Assembly (NCBI GenBank): GCA_023374045.1
Contig: CM041780.1
Location: forward strand, 95,823,005 to 95,887,004
Length of the DNA stretch: 64,000 bases
Origin: Limonium bicolor
Taxonomy: Eukaryota > Streptophyta > Magnoliopsida > Caryophyllales > Plumbaginaceae
Reading direction: 5' to 3'
The notes beneath the pieces were generated by a model. The model searched no databases, was not told where the DNA came from, and saw only the letters and a program-made list of their open reading frames with translations. This document shows positions 1 through 10,696 of the stretch, piece by piece; positions within the stretch are counted from its first letter, which is position 1; each line of letters begins with the position of its first letter. Made by a program: the position numbers and the translations under genes.

Positions 1-9
1 CTGATACCA
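1..9 (-). other. Primer-binding site of left-edge G-family element
   Basis: The complement reads TGGTATCAG, the start of the site that pairs with the 3' end of initiator tRNA-Met in many plant LTR retrotransposons. It is separated from the LTR end by AAAAG, exactly as in the intact G element at 26507-26523. The rest of this element lies to the left of the window. Confidence 0.85.
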
Positions 10-115
10 CTTTTTGTAACACCCCAACTACAACCATACACTTAACAACACATTGCAGCGGAAAACTTAACTCATCACATTACTTAACCCAATGGTGTTA
101 CACGCCGTTAACCAC

Positions 116-123
116 CCACGTGG
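116..123. promoter_or_regulatory. G-box (CCACGTGG) in LTR end
   Basis: A perfect CCACGTGG palindrome sits about 100 bp from the LTR 3' end, inside a larger inverted repeat (GTTAACCACC near GGCTAAC). The same site recurs at 26399, 43017 and 49192. G-boxes are known binding sites for plant bZIP and bHLH factors, but that it acts as one here is inference. Confidence 0.5.
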
Positions 124-1798
124 CTAACAACGCTAATACATTTACATTGTATCGGTCTGATGGACTAGATTCCCGACTGACTACACATTACTATCCCTTT
201 TCATTAACAACAACAACAACATACATATACATTCCAACTGTACCGAGTATTTACAAACTAATGCCGATAACAATTTCGGTCTTACTACACCTACAATACA
301 TACACAATTTAAACGGCTACCCATGTACAAACAACTACCCCGTCCTACTCTCGAACGGCTTCCAGCTCCTTGTACCTGAAATAGAAGTGGAAGAAAGGGT
401 GGCCCCCAAGGGGCTCAGCACCTTTGCTGGTATGGTAATCCCGCAGCCCGCATGCTACCGGGCCACGCACAACTAATTGTCGTCTAAGCATGCGGTTGAT
501 TATATTTAAATCATGCATGTAAACTATAAACACACAACACATTACAATCTACAACAATGGTCACAACAAATACAGACAACACATCTACACTTAATAAATC
601 ACTCTTTGTGTTCTTTGGCCCTAGAGTGTTTCTCCTCTAATGGAGCTATTTCCTCAATAGACGACACTTACCCACTAGTCGGGTTATCCATAAACGTCTC
701 TTTTATAAACTAGGATTCATATCCATGATCCACATACTTCATATAACAACTCAAACCACATTTTTCACATACATATAACGCCGCATTGCAATTAGAACGG
801 CAGCGCAACAATAACACATAACATAACGGTAACGATTCTCTTTACGAACCGACCTAAACATAGTTAGTTAACTTGGAAGCCCAGAGAATGAATATACCCT
901 CATGATAAGCTTTTTACATCACTCATTACCGTCCTATTAGTCGGACGAGTAACTTAACATAAAGATGGATCGGATATAGTGATCCGAACACACCGTACAT
1001 AATCCCCAACAGACGTGAGTCAAAAGCCTTGGTTAAGCTCAGGGGTGATTGAAGACCAATGAAGGAAAACAACCAAAAGAGAGGAAGCTGAAGAAACTGT
1101 ATACATCAACCCCTAAACAACGCGCGACCGGAACAACCGGATTCCTCACCCCCCATAATACATAAATATTCACAATTAAAGACTCCGCTGTGGAACCTAT
1201 CACATCAGCACACAATACAGTATTACAACTGAGTTAATCACGCAAAGGAGGGTCATACATTTACAGCAACATCACACACAACATCACACAACTAACTCAC
1301 GCATAGCCGTGGTTAGAACGTTCCTTAGGTTGGAAACGTTATTACCGGATACCGTTCTCTTACGTTTACCTAATAATGGTTAACTAGCCTTTCATACGCA
1401 TTCGAGGTTACTGGTATCGGTACGCAAACACACAACAACAATAACGACTGCAAACTCGTTTCATGATTTATCTTATAACGTGGCAAACATACAGAAAACA
1501 CATTGGCATACAAGCCGGTGTAATCCGATAGGACACAGGTTGCAAGAAAACCATACCTTGGTCCCTGCTTCGATTGGTTTTTCCACCGTAGGCAACTCCT
1601 ATACATAATTAATAATGTCGGTTAATTAACTTACTCAACTTATAATTTACTAAATGTTTACATGTTTCCATGACATGTTTTATCCTTAATCTTACACTCA
1701 TTTATCATTATTATACACACTAGGGTCCATTACATAACCCTTATTCTCTTTCTTAAAATTAAAGATTTTTTATTTATTTATTTATTTTTTTATGTTCT

Positions 1799-1912
1799 GG
1801 TCCGGATCGCCCCACTGGGGAGGTCCCCAGGGGGGGGGTCCATAACAGAAGCTCTCACACATGCAGCAGACAAGAGGACCTCCCCACAGGGGCGGTCCGT
1901 AGGGGCGGTCCA
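1799..1912 (-). repeat. GC-rich hairpin cluster in LTR copy L1
   Basis: Two foldable units built from GGACC, CCCC, GGGG and GGTCC blocks lie in an otherwise AT-rich LTR. The clearest is at 1876-1898, where GGACCTCCCC pairs with GGGGCGGTCC around a 3-base loop. The position is comparable to the three-hairpin arrays of G and G2, but the stem sequence is unrelated apart from the outer GGACC/GGTCC. Confidence 0.6.
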
Positions 1913-4460
1913 CTGCAGAACCAATTTTCTAATGTGCTTTTCTCCTCTTTTTGAACTCCAAATTCATCCCAATTTTTTCCTATGCTTTACACATGTTCTC
2001 CCACATGTTTTAACATCTTTTGGGAACACTTAAACCCTCTCTAAACATCCAAAAAATTCCTTAACTTTTACTCAACTTTTACTAAGTCCTTAACACTTAG
2101 AACATTTTTTTCTTACACTTGTAACTTGTATTCTTGCCTAAAACTTCACCTAACCAAAGTACTCCCTCACTACCTTATAACCACCCTTTTAAACATCATT
2201 TGCACAACACTCATCCCCTTTACACACACTCCTCAAGTCTTTCCTACAAGTTCATAATTAAACCTTCACAAGGCGTTACACTTCCATTGTTCACCAAACT
2301 TTGCACAAGACTTTACCACACCTCCACCATCACCTTGGTGTATCAAGAAATCATCCATTAGTTCCCTAAATCTCCAAGACTATGCCTAAGGCATCTTAAC
2401 ACCTAAGAACACCTTAATTCACTTTCTTTCCCCATCGTAGCACTTAACAATTCCTAGTACCTTCTAGGTCATAAAATCTCATTACAACACATAAACTCCT
2501 TTGTTTATCAACTAAATTTTGCCATAGCTTCTCTTGTAGCACCTTACACCAAAACACATAGTTTTTCACCTTGAGACAACTAAGAACACTAAATCTCTTA
2601 ATACACATTCTTACACACAAACACATGGTTTTTCATCCTTTAACCACCAAAGACATTCATCTTCTCAAGAGATGTTCTTTACACACAACTAAACCCTTAA
2701 ACAACACTACATCAAAATATAGTGCATAAACTTAAATTGCTTGGCACTTAGGCCCTTAAATAGCATGGCTCTTAGGCCCTTAAATTGCATTAAACTTAAA
2801 CACTGAATTTCCACATTTAAATGCCTTCAACCTGCGAATACACACAATAATGCTCCTATGTCCTTTTAGTCCACCTTGTGGATAGTTTTCTATCTCATTT
2901 CCCATTGGCTCTTTAGATTATTTATTAAGCAAATATAGCTCAATTTCCTAGTACATAAAACCACACCAAGAGAGATCATTTACCTCTTTGTTTTCCAAGT
3001 TTCCTCACTTGTTTTCTCTTGTTCTTTCTTGATTGAAAATCGGCAAGGAGCTTTTATCACTTGTCAATCTTCTAACCAATACACATATAAGGGTAATGAG
3101 CATTAAGTTTAATACCCAAACTCATAGTTAAGCCCTAGGTTTACATATGTGTCTTAAAACACCAAAATTTGATGATTACCTTTGGAATTCGAAAGAGAGC
3201 TTGGTTAAGTAGCAAGATAGGACTCCTCCTATTCCTTTGAAGTTTGAATTAAGCTATGAAGAGAGCAAGGTAATGCACCATTGTAAGGTGAATTTTCGGT
3301 TATACAAGAAAATGAAAGGAAACTTGGTTTTTCTTTGATTTTCCTTACCTTGAAGCATAAGAGAATGACAAGGCATGAAAAGATGAGCTCAAGCTCCTTC
3401 AATGGTGAATTTCCATGGCACTGAAATGGAGCTTTTGAAGATTTAAAAAGATAGGAATGTAGAGCTTACTCTAACTAAGACAACGGTAGTCTCGGAATTG
3501 AATTCGGAGCTTGGAGCCATGAGTTACAAGCATTCAAAGATGAAGAATGGCTACTTGCTGTAGCAAAACGAGAATGGAGAAGGGAGGATGAGGTCGGAGA
3601 CGGTGGGAATCAAAAAGAAAAGAAGAGGAAGTGAGGAGAGAGGTAAGTTTTGGAGATATTTAAGTTATAAAGCAAAAGTAACCCTTTTACTTACTTTTCT
3701 TTCTTTCTTTTAATTGGATAGCCAAGTGTGATGAATCACACCACTAAAACCGTGGCCCCTTACATACTAGAGATATATATGGTCTTTGTTGACCATCTAA
3801 ACAACTTATGTTGACTTATGACTTAAACTAGCACTATTTGAGCACTATTCACAAAACAAGGCACATATTTGTGAAATTTTTGATTTCCCATTGATTTAGA
3901 CTTCCTAATGTGATACTAAGTAGTACACATATTAATTAAAGAGTAATGATGGTCATTTAGCCACTCAAAACTCATTTACAAGACAATTTTTCAAAAATGT
4001 GCTTTAAGACTCCTTAAAGCACATTTTGTGTTTTAACTTGTTTTCAAGCTTGGTTTTCTTTAGTAATTGATTTAAAATGTTCATTAGCATGTTTATAAGG
4101 TCTAAGAATGACCTTTAGGTATTATACAAGGTTAAACCAAGTCTAGAGCAAGTATTTGCTTAAATTGACTTTAAGGTGTTTTCTTGTGTTTTGTTTGGTT
4201 TAATTGTCCACCAACGTTCCCTAAGGACTTATTTAGCCTTATTAAATCATAATTCAATATTATTAAGTCTTGGTAGGCTCTATAGGTCCTAACCAAGTTC
4301 ACTTCCAAGCCTAGAGCATGTTTTTGCTCAAACTGTGTCTTAGTGTTTTATTGTGTTTTACTATGGTTTAAATTGTTCACTGATGTTTCTAAGGCACTTT
4401 TTAGCCTCTATATACCATAGTTTAACATTTAAACGACATATCACGGTTTGGGGTATTTCA

Positions 4461-5040
4461 CATGGACTTGGGAGCAATTTAGGGGCTGCTTCAATCAGCA
4501 GTTTTATCCCGACGTCTTCCGGGATCAGAAGATTGTGGAGTATGGGAGACTCCACCGGATGAAGGAGATGTCAGTCGATGAGTATGTCCATAAGTTCATC
4601 TCCCTCTCTAAGTTTGTGCCAGAGCCGGATGACAATCGAAAGGCTAGGAAGTTTGAGGCTGGGTTGAGGGGTGATATTCGAGCTGCTGTAGCCCTTTCCG
4701 CCACAAGACCTTCAGGGATGTGGCTGATGTGGCGTTGGTTGTAGAGGCTGAGCTGCAGGCTAGGCAGCGGTATGAGAAGAAGGACCAAAGGCTCGATAAG
4801 GGCAAGGATCAGAAGAGAAAGGGTCGTGTGGAGGAGCCCGAGAGGCGAGAGCAGGCTTCTTCATAGAAGAAGAAGTACAGAGGAGACTGGGGTTCTTCTT
4901 CATCTGCATCACCTGCTATGGAGAAGTGTGCTGAGTGTGGTCGCTTCCACCTAGGGCGAGAGTGCTACAGGAAGTCCGGGGCGTGCTTCAAGTGTGGTTC
5001 GTTAGACCATCGCATTGCCCAGTGTGCACAGGCTAGAGGT
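4461..5040 (+). pseudogene. gag: gag remnant with two zinc knuckles (E1)
   Basis: The C-terminal half of a gag capsid-nucleocapsid protein. It opens with the capsid motif WTWEQFRGCFNQQFYPD and runs to an arginine/lysine-rich stretch, a TAG stop at 4864-4866, and then two cysteine knuckles. The knuckles are CX2CX3HX4C (from 4927) and CX2CX4HX4C (from 4984), the nucleic-acid-binding part that packages element RNA. A 1-bp deletion near 4693, seen against copy E2, shifts the frame after LRGDIRAAVA. The N-terminal half, including the normal start, is cut off by the inserted LTR. The TAG at 4864 is also present in E2, at what is probably an original glutamine codon. Confidence 0.88.
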
Positions 5041-5099
5041 GGAGGTAGCAGTGGCGGTTCTGAGAGCCGAGGTGCTGGTTCAGGGTCCGGGCAGAAGGT

Positions 5100-5538
5100 T
5101 GACCAGAAGAAGTCCCAGACCCAGGCACGTGTGTATGCGCTAGCTGGTGAGCGTGACCGCGGTTCAGACCGAGTGGTGTCAGGTATCCTTCAGATCTCTT
5201 CTCAGCCAGTTTTCTATTTGTTTGATTCAGGAGCTACCCACTCCTTTGTGTCTGCTGATTTAGTGGGTAGTCTCGGATTGTCTGTTGTGCCCTGTGACGT
5301 GGATCTGTGTATTTCTAGCCCGCTGAGTGGCGTACCTGCTTGTGTGCTTAGTTCTGTGTGCAAGTCTAGTCCAGTAGTGGTTATGGATAGGACTTTGCCT
5401 GCTGATTTGATCCCTATGAGAATGTCTTGCTTCGATGTGATTTTGGGCATGGATTGGCTAGCAGAGCACCATGCCCATATAGATTGTGCGGCTAGGTGAG
5501 TCGATTTCGATAGACCGGGTGAGACCCGATTTGTTTTT
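5100..5538 (+). pseudogene. Aspartic protease remnant (E1)
   Basis: Retroelement aspartic protease domain that would cut the Gag-Pol polyprotein. The active-site loop FDSGATHSF is intact with its aspartate at 5224-5226, and the flap/C-terminal motif [11 protein letters not shown] follows about 75 residues later. Both are typical of plant Ty3 proteases. A TGA stop at 5497-5499 replaces an arginine CGA codon that is still intact in copy E2. The reading frame is the same as that of the reverse transcriptase downstream, as expected for a single Gag-Pol frame. Confidence 0.87.
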
Positions 5539-6590
5539 GTGGGGAATGCTGTTCCTTGTTTGCCGGTTTTGGTATCTGCCATGCAGGCAGCTAGCTTCTT
5601 GAGGAAGGGCTGCCAGGGTTTTCTCTGTTACATACCAGAGGTTCGAGAGGGAGCTCGTTTGGAGGAGATTCCTATTGTGTGTGAGTTTCTAGAGGTGTTC
5701 CAGGACGATGTGCTAGGGCTGCCACCTGATCGTGAGGTGGAGTTTTCTATCGAGTTAGCGCCAGGGACCCAGCCTATTTCGAAGGCCCCTTATCGTATGA
5801 GCCCGGCAGAGCTTAAGGAGATAAAGGTGCAGCTGCAGGATCTTTTGGATAAGGGCTTTATTCGCCCTAGTGTGTCTCCATGGGGAGCACCTGTTTTGTT
5901 CGTGAAGAAGAAGGACGGCTCCTTCAGATTGTGCATTGACTGCAGGGAATTGAATAAGGTTACCATTAAGAACCGGTACCCTCTTCCCCGCATTGATGAT
6001 CTCTTCAACCAGTTAGCTGGAGCGACAGTCTTCTCGAAGATCGACTTGCATTCGGGATATCATCAGCTGAAGATTAAGGCCGAGGATGTGCCTAAGTCTA
6101 CTTTTAGGACCCGGTATGGGCATTATGAGTTCTTGGTCATGCCTTTTGGGTTGACCAATGCCCTTTCGTTCTTCATGGATATGATGAACAGAGTTTTCAA
6201 GCCTTTCTTGGATTTTTTCGTGGTTGTGTTTATTGACGATATCTTGGTGTATTCTAAGAGTGCTGAGGAGCATCTGAGGATGGTTCTGCAGACGTTGAAG
6301 GAGAAGGAGTTGTATGCCAAGTTGAAGGAGTGTGAGTTTTGGTTTGATAGAGTTGTGTTCCTTGGCCACGTGGTTTCGAAGGATGGTATTTAGTGGACCC
6401 AGAGAAGATTAAGGCGGTTATGGAGTGGGCGAAGCCCACTAGTGTTTTCGAGGTGTGCAGCTTCCTAGGCTTGGCTGGGTATTATAGGAAGTTCGTGGAG
6501 GGTTTCTCTAAGATCGTGCCCCCCTTGACTCGTCTTCTTAGGAAGGATGTCAAGTTTGAGTGGAGCGAGGCGTGTCAGGAGAGTTTCTAG
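5539..6590 (+). pseudogene. pol: Reverse transcriptase remnant (E1)
   Basis: Ty3/gypsy reverse transcriptase. It contains the entry motif [11 protein letters not shown], the [15 protein letters not shown] block, and the first catalytic aspartate in [10 protein letters not shown] (GAC at 6043-6045). The MPFGLTNA block and the catalytic box FIDDILVYS (near 6232) follow, so both catalytic motifs are intact here, unlike in E2. A 1-bp deletion around 6386, where E2 keeps a C in TTTCAG, shifts the frame and makes a stop. The thumb/connection part continues in the shifted frame to a TAG at 6588-6590, which is also present in E2. Confidence 0.9.
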
Positions 6591-7115
6591 GAGCTGAAGG
6601 GGAGGTTGACTTCGACTCCAATTTTGACGTTGCCTTTTGGGACAGATGGCTTTGAGGTGTTCTCTGATGCTTCCCACAGAGGGCTTGGTTGTGTTCTGAT
6701 GCAGCAGGGTAAAGTGGTAGCGTATGGGTCACGCCAGCTGAAGCTGTATGAGAAGAATTATCCTACCCATGATTTGGAGTTAGCTGCTGTGGTCTTCGCC
6801 TTGATATTCTGGCAGCACTACCTGTATGGAGTGACGTGTAAGATTTACACGGATCACAAGAGTCTCAAATATCTGTTCACGCAGAAAGAGCTGAACTTGA
6901 GACAACGGCGTTGGCTGGAGCTTCTGCATGATTATGACCTGGAGATCCTCTACCATCCGGGTAGAGCGAATATTGTGGCCGACGCGTTGAGTCATAGGGG
7001 TGGTCCTGGGCTTGCTTGTTCTTTGTTAGGGGTTCAGAGGTCTGCTCTTGAGCTTCAGCGCATGGGCATTTGGGTTGTTCAGCCCGACAGAGCTGGGATG
7101 ATTGCGTCGATTTAG
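6591..7115 (+). pseudogene. RNase H remnant (E1)
   Basis: RNase H domain that degrades the RNA strand during reverse transcription. The motifs [44 protein letters not shown] and [12 protein letters not shown] are in the usual order with their acidic residues present. The domain is open for about 170 codons and ends at TAG 7113-7115, where copy E2 has CAG. It is in frame with the segments before and after it. Confidence 0.9.
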
Positions 7116-8558
7116 GTCCAGTCTACTTTGATTGAGGGGATTAGAGATGGTCAGAGGGCTGATGCTGAATTGTGTAAGATCCGTGAGAGATTGACAGATG
7201 ATCAGGAGTCAGAGTTCTCTGTGTCTAGTGACGACTGTCTACGCTTTAGAGGTCGAGTCTGTGTGCCTAGTGGAGGCGATCTTAGGCGTGAGATTATGCA
7301 GGAGGCTCATGGAGCTCCTTATTTTGTGCACCCAGGAGGGGTGAAGATGTACCGGGACCTCAGAGAGTCCTTCTGATGGGCGAATATGAAGAGAGAGATT
7401 TCTGATTTTGTAGCTCGTTGCCAAACCTGTCAGCAGATGAAGGATGAGCATCAGCGGCCTACGGGTCTTCTACAGCCCCTTCCCGTTGCTGAGTGGAAAT
7501 GGGAGAACATTGGTATGGACTTTATTGTGGGGCTTCCTAGGACATCTTCTGGTTATGACGCGTTATGGGTGATCGTAGATCGTTTGACGAAGTCGGCTCA
7601 TTTCCTGCCTGTGAGGAAGACCTTAAGCCTTGAGCGTCTGGCTCGGCTGTATGTGGATGAGATTGTGAGGATGCATGGTGTGCCGACGACGATCGTTTCG
7701 GACAGGGATCCGAGATTTGTATCACGCTTCTGGCGGAGCCTGCATAAGGCTTTAGGGATGAATTTGGCTTTCAGTTCAGCATGTCATCCTCAGACCGATG
7801 GGCAGACAGAGAGGACGAACCAGATTTTAGAGGATATGTTTAGAGCTTGTGTGCTAGACTTTGGAGGGAGCTGGGATCAGCGTGTGACCCTGATTGAATT
7901 CGCCTACAATAATAGTTTTTAATCGAGTATAAGGATGGCCCCATTCGAAGCATTGTATGGTAGGCGCTGTAGATCTCCCATTTGTTGGGATGATCTGCGA
8001 GAGAGGGCGATTGTGGGTCTGGAGTTGGTGCAGGGAGCTGTTGACAAGGTCAGGACTATCAGGGAACGTCTGTTGGTTGCTCAGTGCCGGCAGAAGAGTT
8101 ATGCAGACCAGAGACGTCGTCCACTTGAGTTTCAGGTTGGGGACCATGTATATCTGAAGATCTCTCCGGTTCGTGGCGTTGTTTGATTTGGTAGGCGAGG
8201 CAAGCTGAGTCCTCGCTTTGTGGGCCCATTTAAGGTGCTTGAGAGGATTGGATCGGTGGCTTACAGATTGACATTACCACCAGCGCTAGCAGGAGTCCAT
8301 GACGTGTTCCATGTGTCGATGCTTTGGAAGTATCTTCATGATCCGAGACATGTGATTGATTACGGTCAGCTACGGCTTCGGGAAGATTTCTCTTTTGAGG
8401 CAGTTCCGGTTCGTATTCTAGCTCGTGATGTTCGCCGACTTCGTAGCAAGACACTGCCTATGGTCATGGTGCAGTGGTCTGAGCAGTCTGAGCGTGAGGC
8501 GACGTGGGAACTCGAGGAGGAATTGCGTGCCAAGTTCCCTTCCCTCTTCGAGCAGTGA
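7116..8558 (+). pseudogene. Integrase with chromodomain-like tail, remnant (E1)
   Basis: Integrase of a chromovirus. The zinc-binding HHCC region is visible as HGAPYFVHPGG and CQTCQQMK. The catalytic core has the aspartates of MDFIVGLP and VSDRDPRF and the glutamate of [10 protein letters not shown]. The C-terminal part has the GPF/Y-type motif [12 protein letters not shown]. It ends with a chromodomain-like tail (near 8410-8540) containing VQW and [15 protein letters not shown], typical of the Tekay/Del lineage and thought to steer insertion into heterochromatin. Stops at 7374 (TGG to TGA), 7920 and 8185 interrupt it. All pieces stay in one frame, so the damage is by substitution only. The polypurine tract follows within 35 bp. 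Confidence 0.9.
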
Positions 8559-8590
8559 GGTATGTCGAATTTCAGGGACGGAATTCCTTT

Positions 8591-8604
8591 CAAGGGGGGA
8601 GTGA
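8591..8604 (+). other. Polypurine tract of E1
   Basis: CAAGGGGGGAGTGA lies directly before the LTR start. It is the expected primer for plus-strand DNA synthesis. The same tract precedes LTR B at 14633-14646. Confidence 0.85.
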
Positions 8605-10563
8605 TGTGATAACCCGTGTTTCGTTTTTCATATTTTCTAAATAGTTGGCTTTGTTTTGCTTGTGTTATGTGGTGCCTTGGTTAGCTGTTGGGACGTCCAG
8701 GTCTTTAGTTTAAAAGACGAGGGCAAGGAGGTCATTCCCCTCTCTTTTATTATGGTAAGCCTCTTTAATTAATTAGCTTGGCAGTTTCTTATTTCCAATC
8801 CCGATCAGTTCTCAAGTCCCGCTCTCATTCTCTCGATAGTTTTCAGCATTCTCCTTCTCCTTTGGGTGCTTCCGAATATCTGGTACGATTGCTGCTACAT
8901 CTTGGTTCGGTTCTGGTTCTGCATCGTCGTCTTGACCTCCTCTCTGCGGTGTGTTCAGGTTTGATCTCTTGGGGTTCAGTTTTCGTTTCAGATTCGCTGC
9001 TTTTTGGGCTGTCCGGTTTTCTGATTTCGGGTCTGGTTATTGTGCAATTCAGTGGTGCTTCTGCTTTCCTTCTGTCTGCGTAGCCGTCTGGTGTTTGTTG
9101 GCGTTGTTGGGATCGTTTTCTGCACTCCGAAACAAGGTAAGTGGGGGATGAAATCAGGGTTGTTCATTCACCCTCGGGGGAAATGACTTTTATCGCTGTT
9201 TGATTGAGAGTTTGGGTTGTGTTGCGTGATTTGGTTGCGTTTTGGTGTTGTTGATCAATTGGCTAAACGCCCGTTGGCACTGTTTTACAATTCTGGTTTC
9301 TATACTGAATTTGGTGATGATTTTGATGTTGTTTTTCACCTCTGTTCTCTTTTGCAAAGTGCTGTTTTCGCGATGTCCGGACGTCTGTCTGAACATTGAG
9401 GTTCGGACAGTGCGTCTGGCGCGCCTCTGGTTTCCGAGTTTTTGATGTGTCCGAACATCTGCCCGAGCTTGTAAGTTCGGACACGATGCGAGGACGGGTT
9501 TCGATATAAGTTTTGACATGTGTCCGAACTTGCAAGGTCGGACGCAAGTTCGGACACGACGATGGTTTTGTTGTCTAACTCTCGACTTACGTCTGAACTT
9601 CGACGTTCGGACGTAAGTTCGGACATTGACGTTTTTGTGACTTCTGTTTCTCGGCCTCTGTCCGAACTTGCAAGGTCGGACGCAAGTTCGGACATGCTAC
9701 TGTTTTGGGCATAACTCCTCTGTTTTAGCTCTGTTTTGAGTTCTGTTTGCGGGGTTGGATTCCCCTACTTGTGTACCAGCTTCCTATGCTGTTTATATGC
9801 ATCTCCATGCACTTAAGATCTGTTTTGCGAGCTTTTGGTTTTGGGACCTAGTTACGTTGCTTCTGAGCCTTGGATAGTCGGGTTGGGCTGTCCCGTAGCA
9901 TGCTGTGCAGGAATTCCTTCTGATTACGCTCCTTAGGGTCTCCCTTAGGGCATTAAGTGACCGACGGGTCTGTTAGCTGTCTCTACGGCTTCTGTTATGG
10001 GATCTTCGGATCTATAGGACATTATGTGAGTCCTTCTGTTGTGTTAGCGTGTTCTAGTGTCCCACCTCCTTGTATCCGATTCTGAAAGTCCGACTGTGAT
10101 TTGATGTGATGTTCCGCTCTGCTTTCTGATTTGTATTTCGCATCCGTCTGTTACAAATGGCTACACTTCCCTCTGTTTGTACAAATTTCTGCTCCTGTTT
10201 TGAGTGGGCTTCCTTGAGGAAGTCTTCTACTTGCTGGGCTGTTTAGCTCACCCCTTAATTTATCTTGCAGATTGAGCTCGTGGGGTCTTCTCTCCTTGGT
10301 TCCCTTCGGAAGTTGTTCTTTACTTTATGTTTTAGTTGGATTCTGTACTGCTTGCGCTTTAGACCCTTTGGATCTTATGTAGCCTCCGGGCCTCCTTTTG
10401 TATTTGACTTATAAGCAGTTGGACCTGGTAAACTCTTTTGGTGTTTACATGAGTTTCGTTATTTGATTTCGGGGTTGATTTACGTTAGTGCCTTGCGACG
10501 TTAGGTAGTAGACTTGCGGCGTGTAACGACCCTAACTCCTAGGCCGGTTTTGGGTTCGTTACA
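8605..10563 (+). mobile_element. Chromovirus LTR A, shared between E1 and E2
   Basis: It runs from TGTGATAACCC (the TG at 8607 is an alternative start) to GTTACA. It serves as the 3' LTR of E1, because it follows E1's polypurine tract. It is also the 5' LTR of E2, because a primer-binding site and gag follow it. It is nearly identical throughout to LTR B at 14647-16612. It contains an array of GTCCGAAC/GTTCGGAC hairpins at 9374-9698. ORFs seen in either direction inside the LTR come from these repeats and are not genes. Confidence 0.93.
9374..9698. repeat. Array of GTCCGAAC/GTTCGGAC inverted repeats in LTR A
   Basis: About five imperfect units in 325 bp. Each has an arm such as TGTCCGAACTTG and its complement AAGTTCGGACA, some with a third GGTCGGAC between. 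The individual stems would be 7-11 bp. The units are separated by unrelated spacers of 30-50 bp. Confidence 0.85.
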
Positions 10564-10568
10564 TTTAG

Positions 10569-10582
10569 TGGCATCAGAGCCA
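10569..10582 (+). other. Primer-binding site of E2
   Basis: TGGCATCAGAGCCA begins 5 bp after the LTR end. It resembles the initiator tRNA-Met site (TGGTATCAGAGC) used by chromoviruses, with C for T at the fourth base. Confidence 0.8.
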
Positions 10583-10696
10583 GGTTGCTCATTCTATGGT
10601 GTTTGTGGGATGTGTCTGCATGTGTGTGGGTGTCTGAAATGCATGTTGTTTGGTGTTTGATGGTTTTTGATCAGTTGTGGTGTTTGTCTCTTCAGT

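Larger units (their letters stand above)
15..4460 (-). mobile_element. Long LTR (4.4 kb) of a G-family element, minus strand (copy L1)
   Basis: On the minus strand this LTR starts TGAAATACCCC (at 4460) and ends TGTTACA (at 15), the same termini as both LTRs of the complete G element. It is followed by the primer-binding site, so it is the 5' LTR of an element that continues leftwards. It interrupts a chromovirus gag gene: coding sequence homologous to 11062 onwards resumes directly at 4461, and CATGG (4461-4465) is the probable target duplication. The ORFs inside are short and low in complexity, and I regard none as a gene. The terminal 500 bp match G closely, but the internal hairpin block at 1799-1912 is different in sequence. 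Confidence 0.9.
4461..8604 (+). mobile_element. Chromovirus (Tekay/Del-like) internal region 1, 5'-truncated (E1)
   Basis: Broken gag-pol of a Ty3/gypsy chromovirus in the order gag, zinc knuckles, protease, reverse transcriptase, RNase H, integrase and chromodomain-like tail. It ends in a polypurine tract (CAAGGGGGGAG, 8591-8601) next to the LTR. The 5' LTR and most of gag are missing because a G-family LTR was inserted at 4460/4461. Against the sister copy at 10564-14646 it has 1-bp deletions near 4693 (gag) and 6386 (reverse transcriptase). It has in-frame stops at 4864, 5497, 6588, 7113, 7374, 7920 and 8185. It cannot be autonomous. Confidence 0.92.

Noticed and set aside
120..713. Short ORFs at the left edge
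   Set aside because: They lie within the G-family LTR. The same segment in the other copies is broken differently, so there is no coding constraint.
9190..9695. Minus-strand ORFs rich in SELASDLASSD-type repeats
   Set aside because: They are translations of the GTCCGA inverted-repeat array and appear in several frames on both strands.
9374..9698. Regular repeat-spacer pattern suggesting a CRISPR-like array
   Set aside because: The units are imperfect inverted repeats of varying length inside a plant LTR, and the same array is duplicated in the other LTR. Neighbouring genes are retrotransposon genes.
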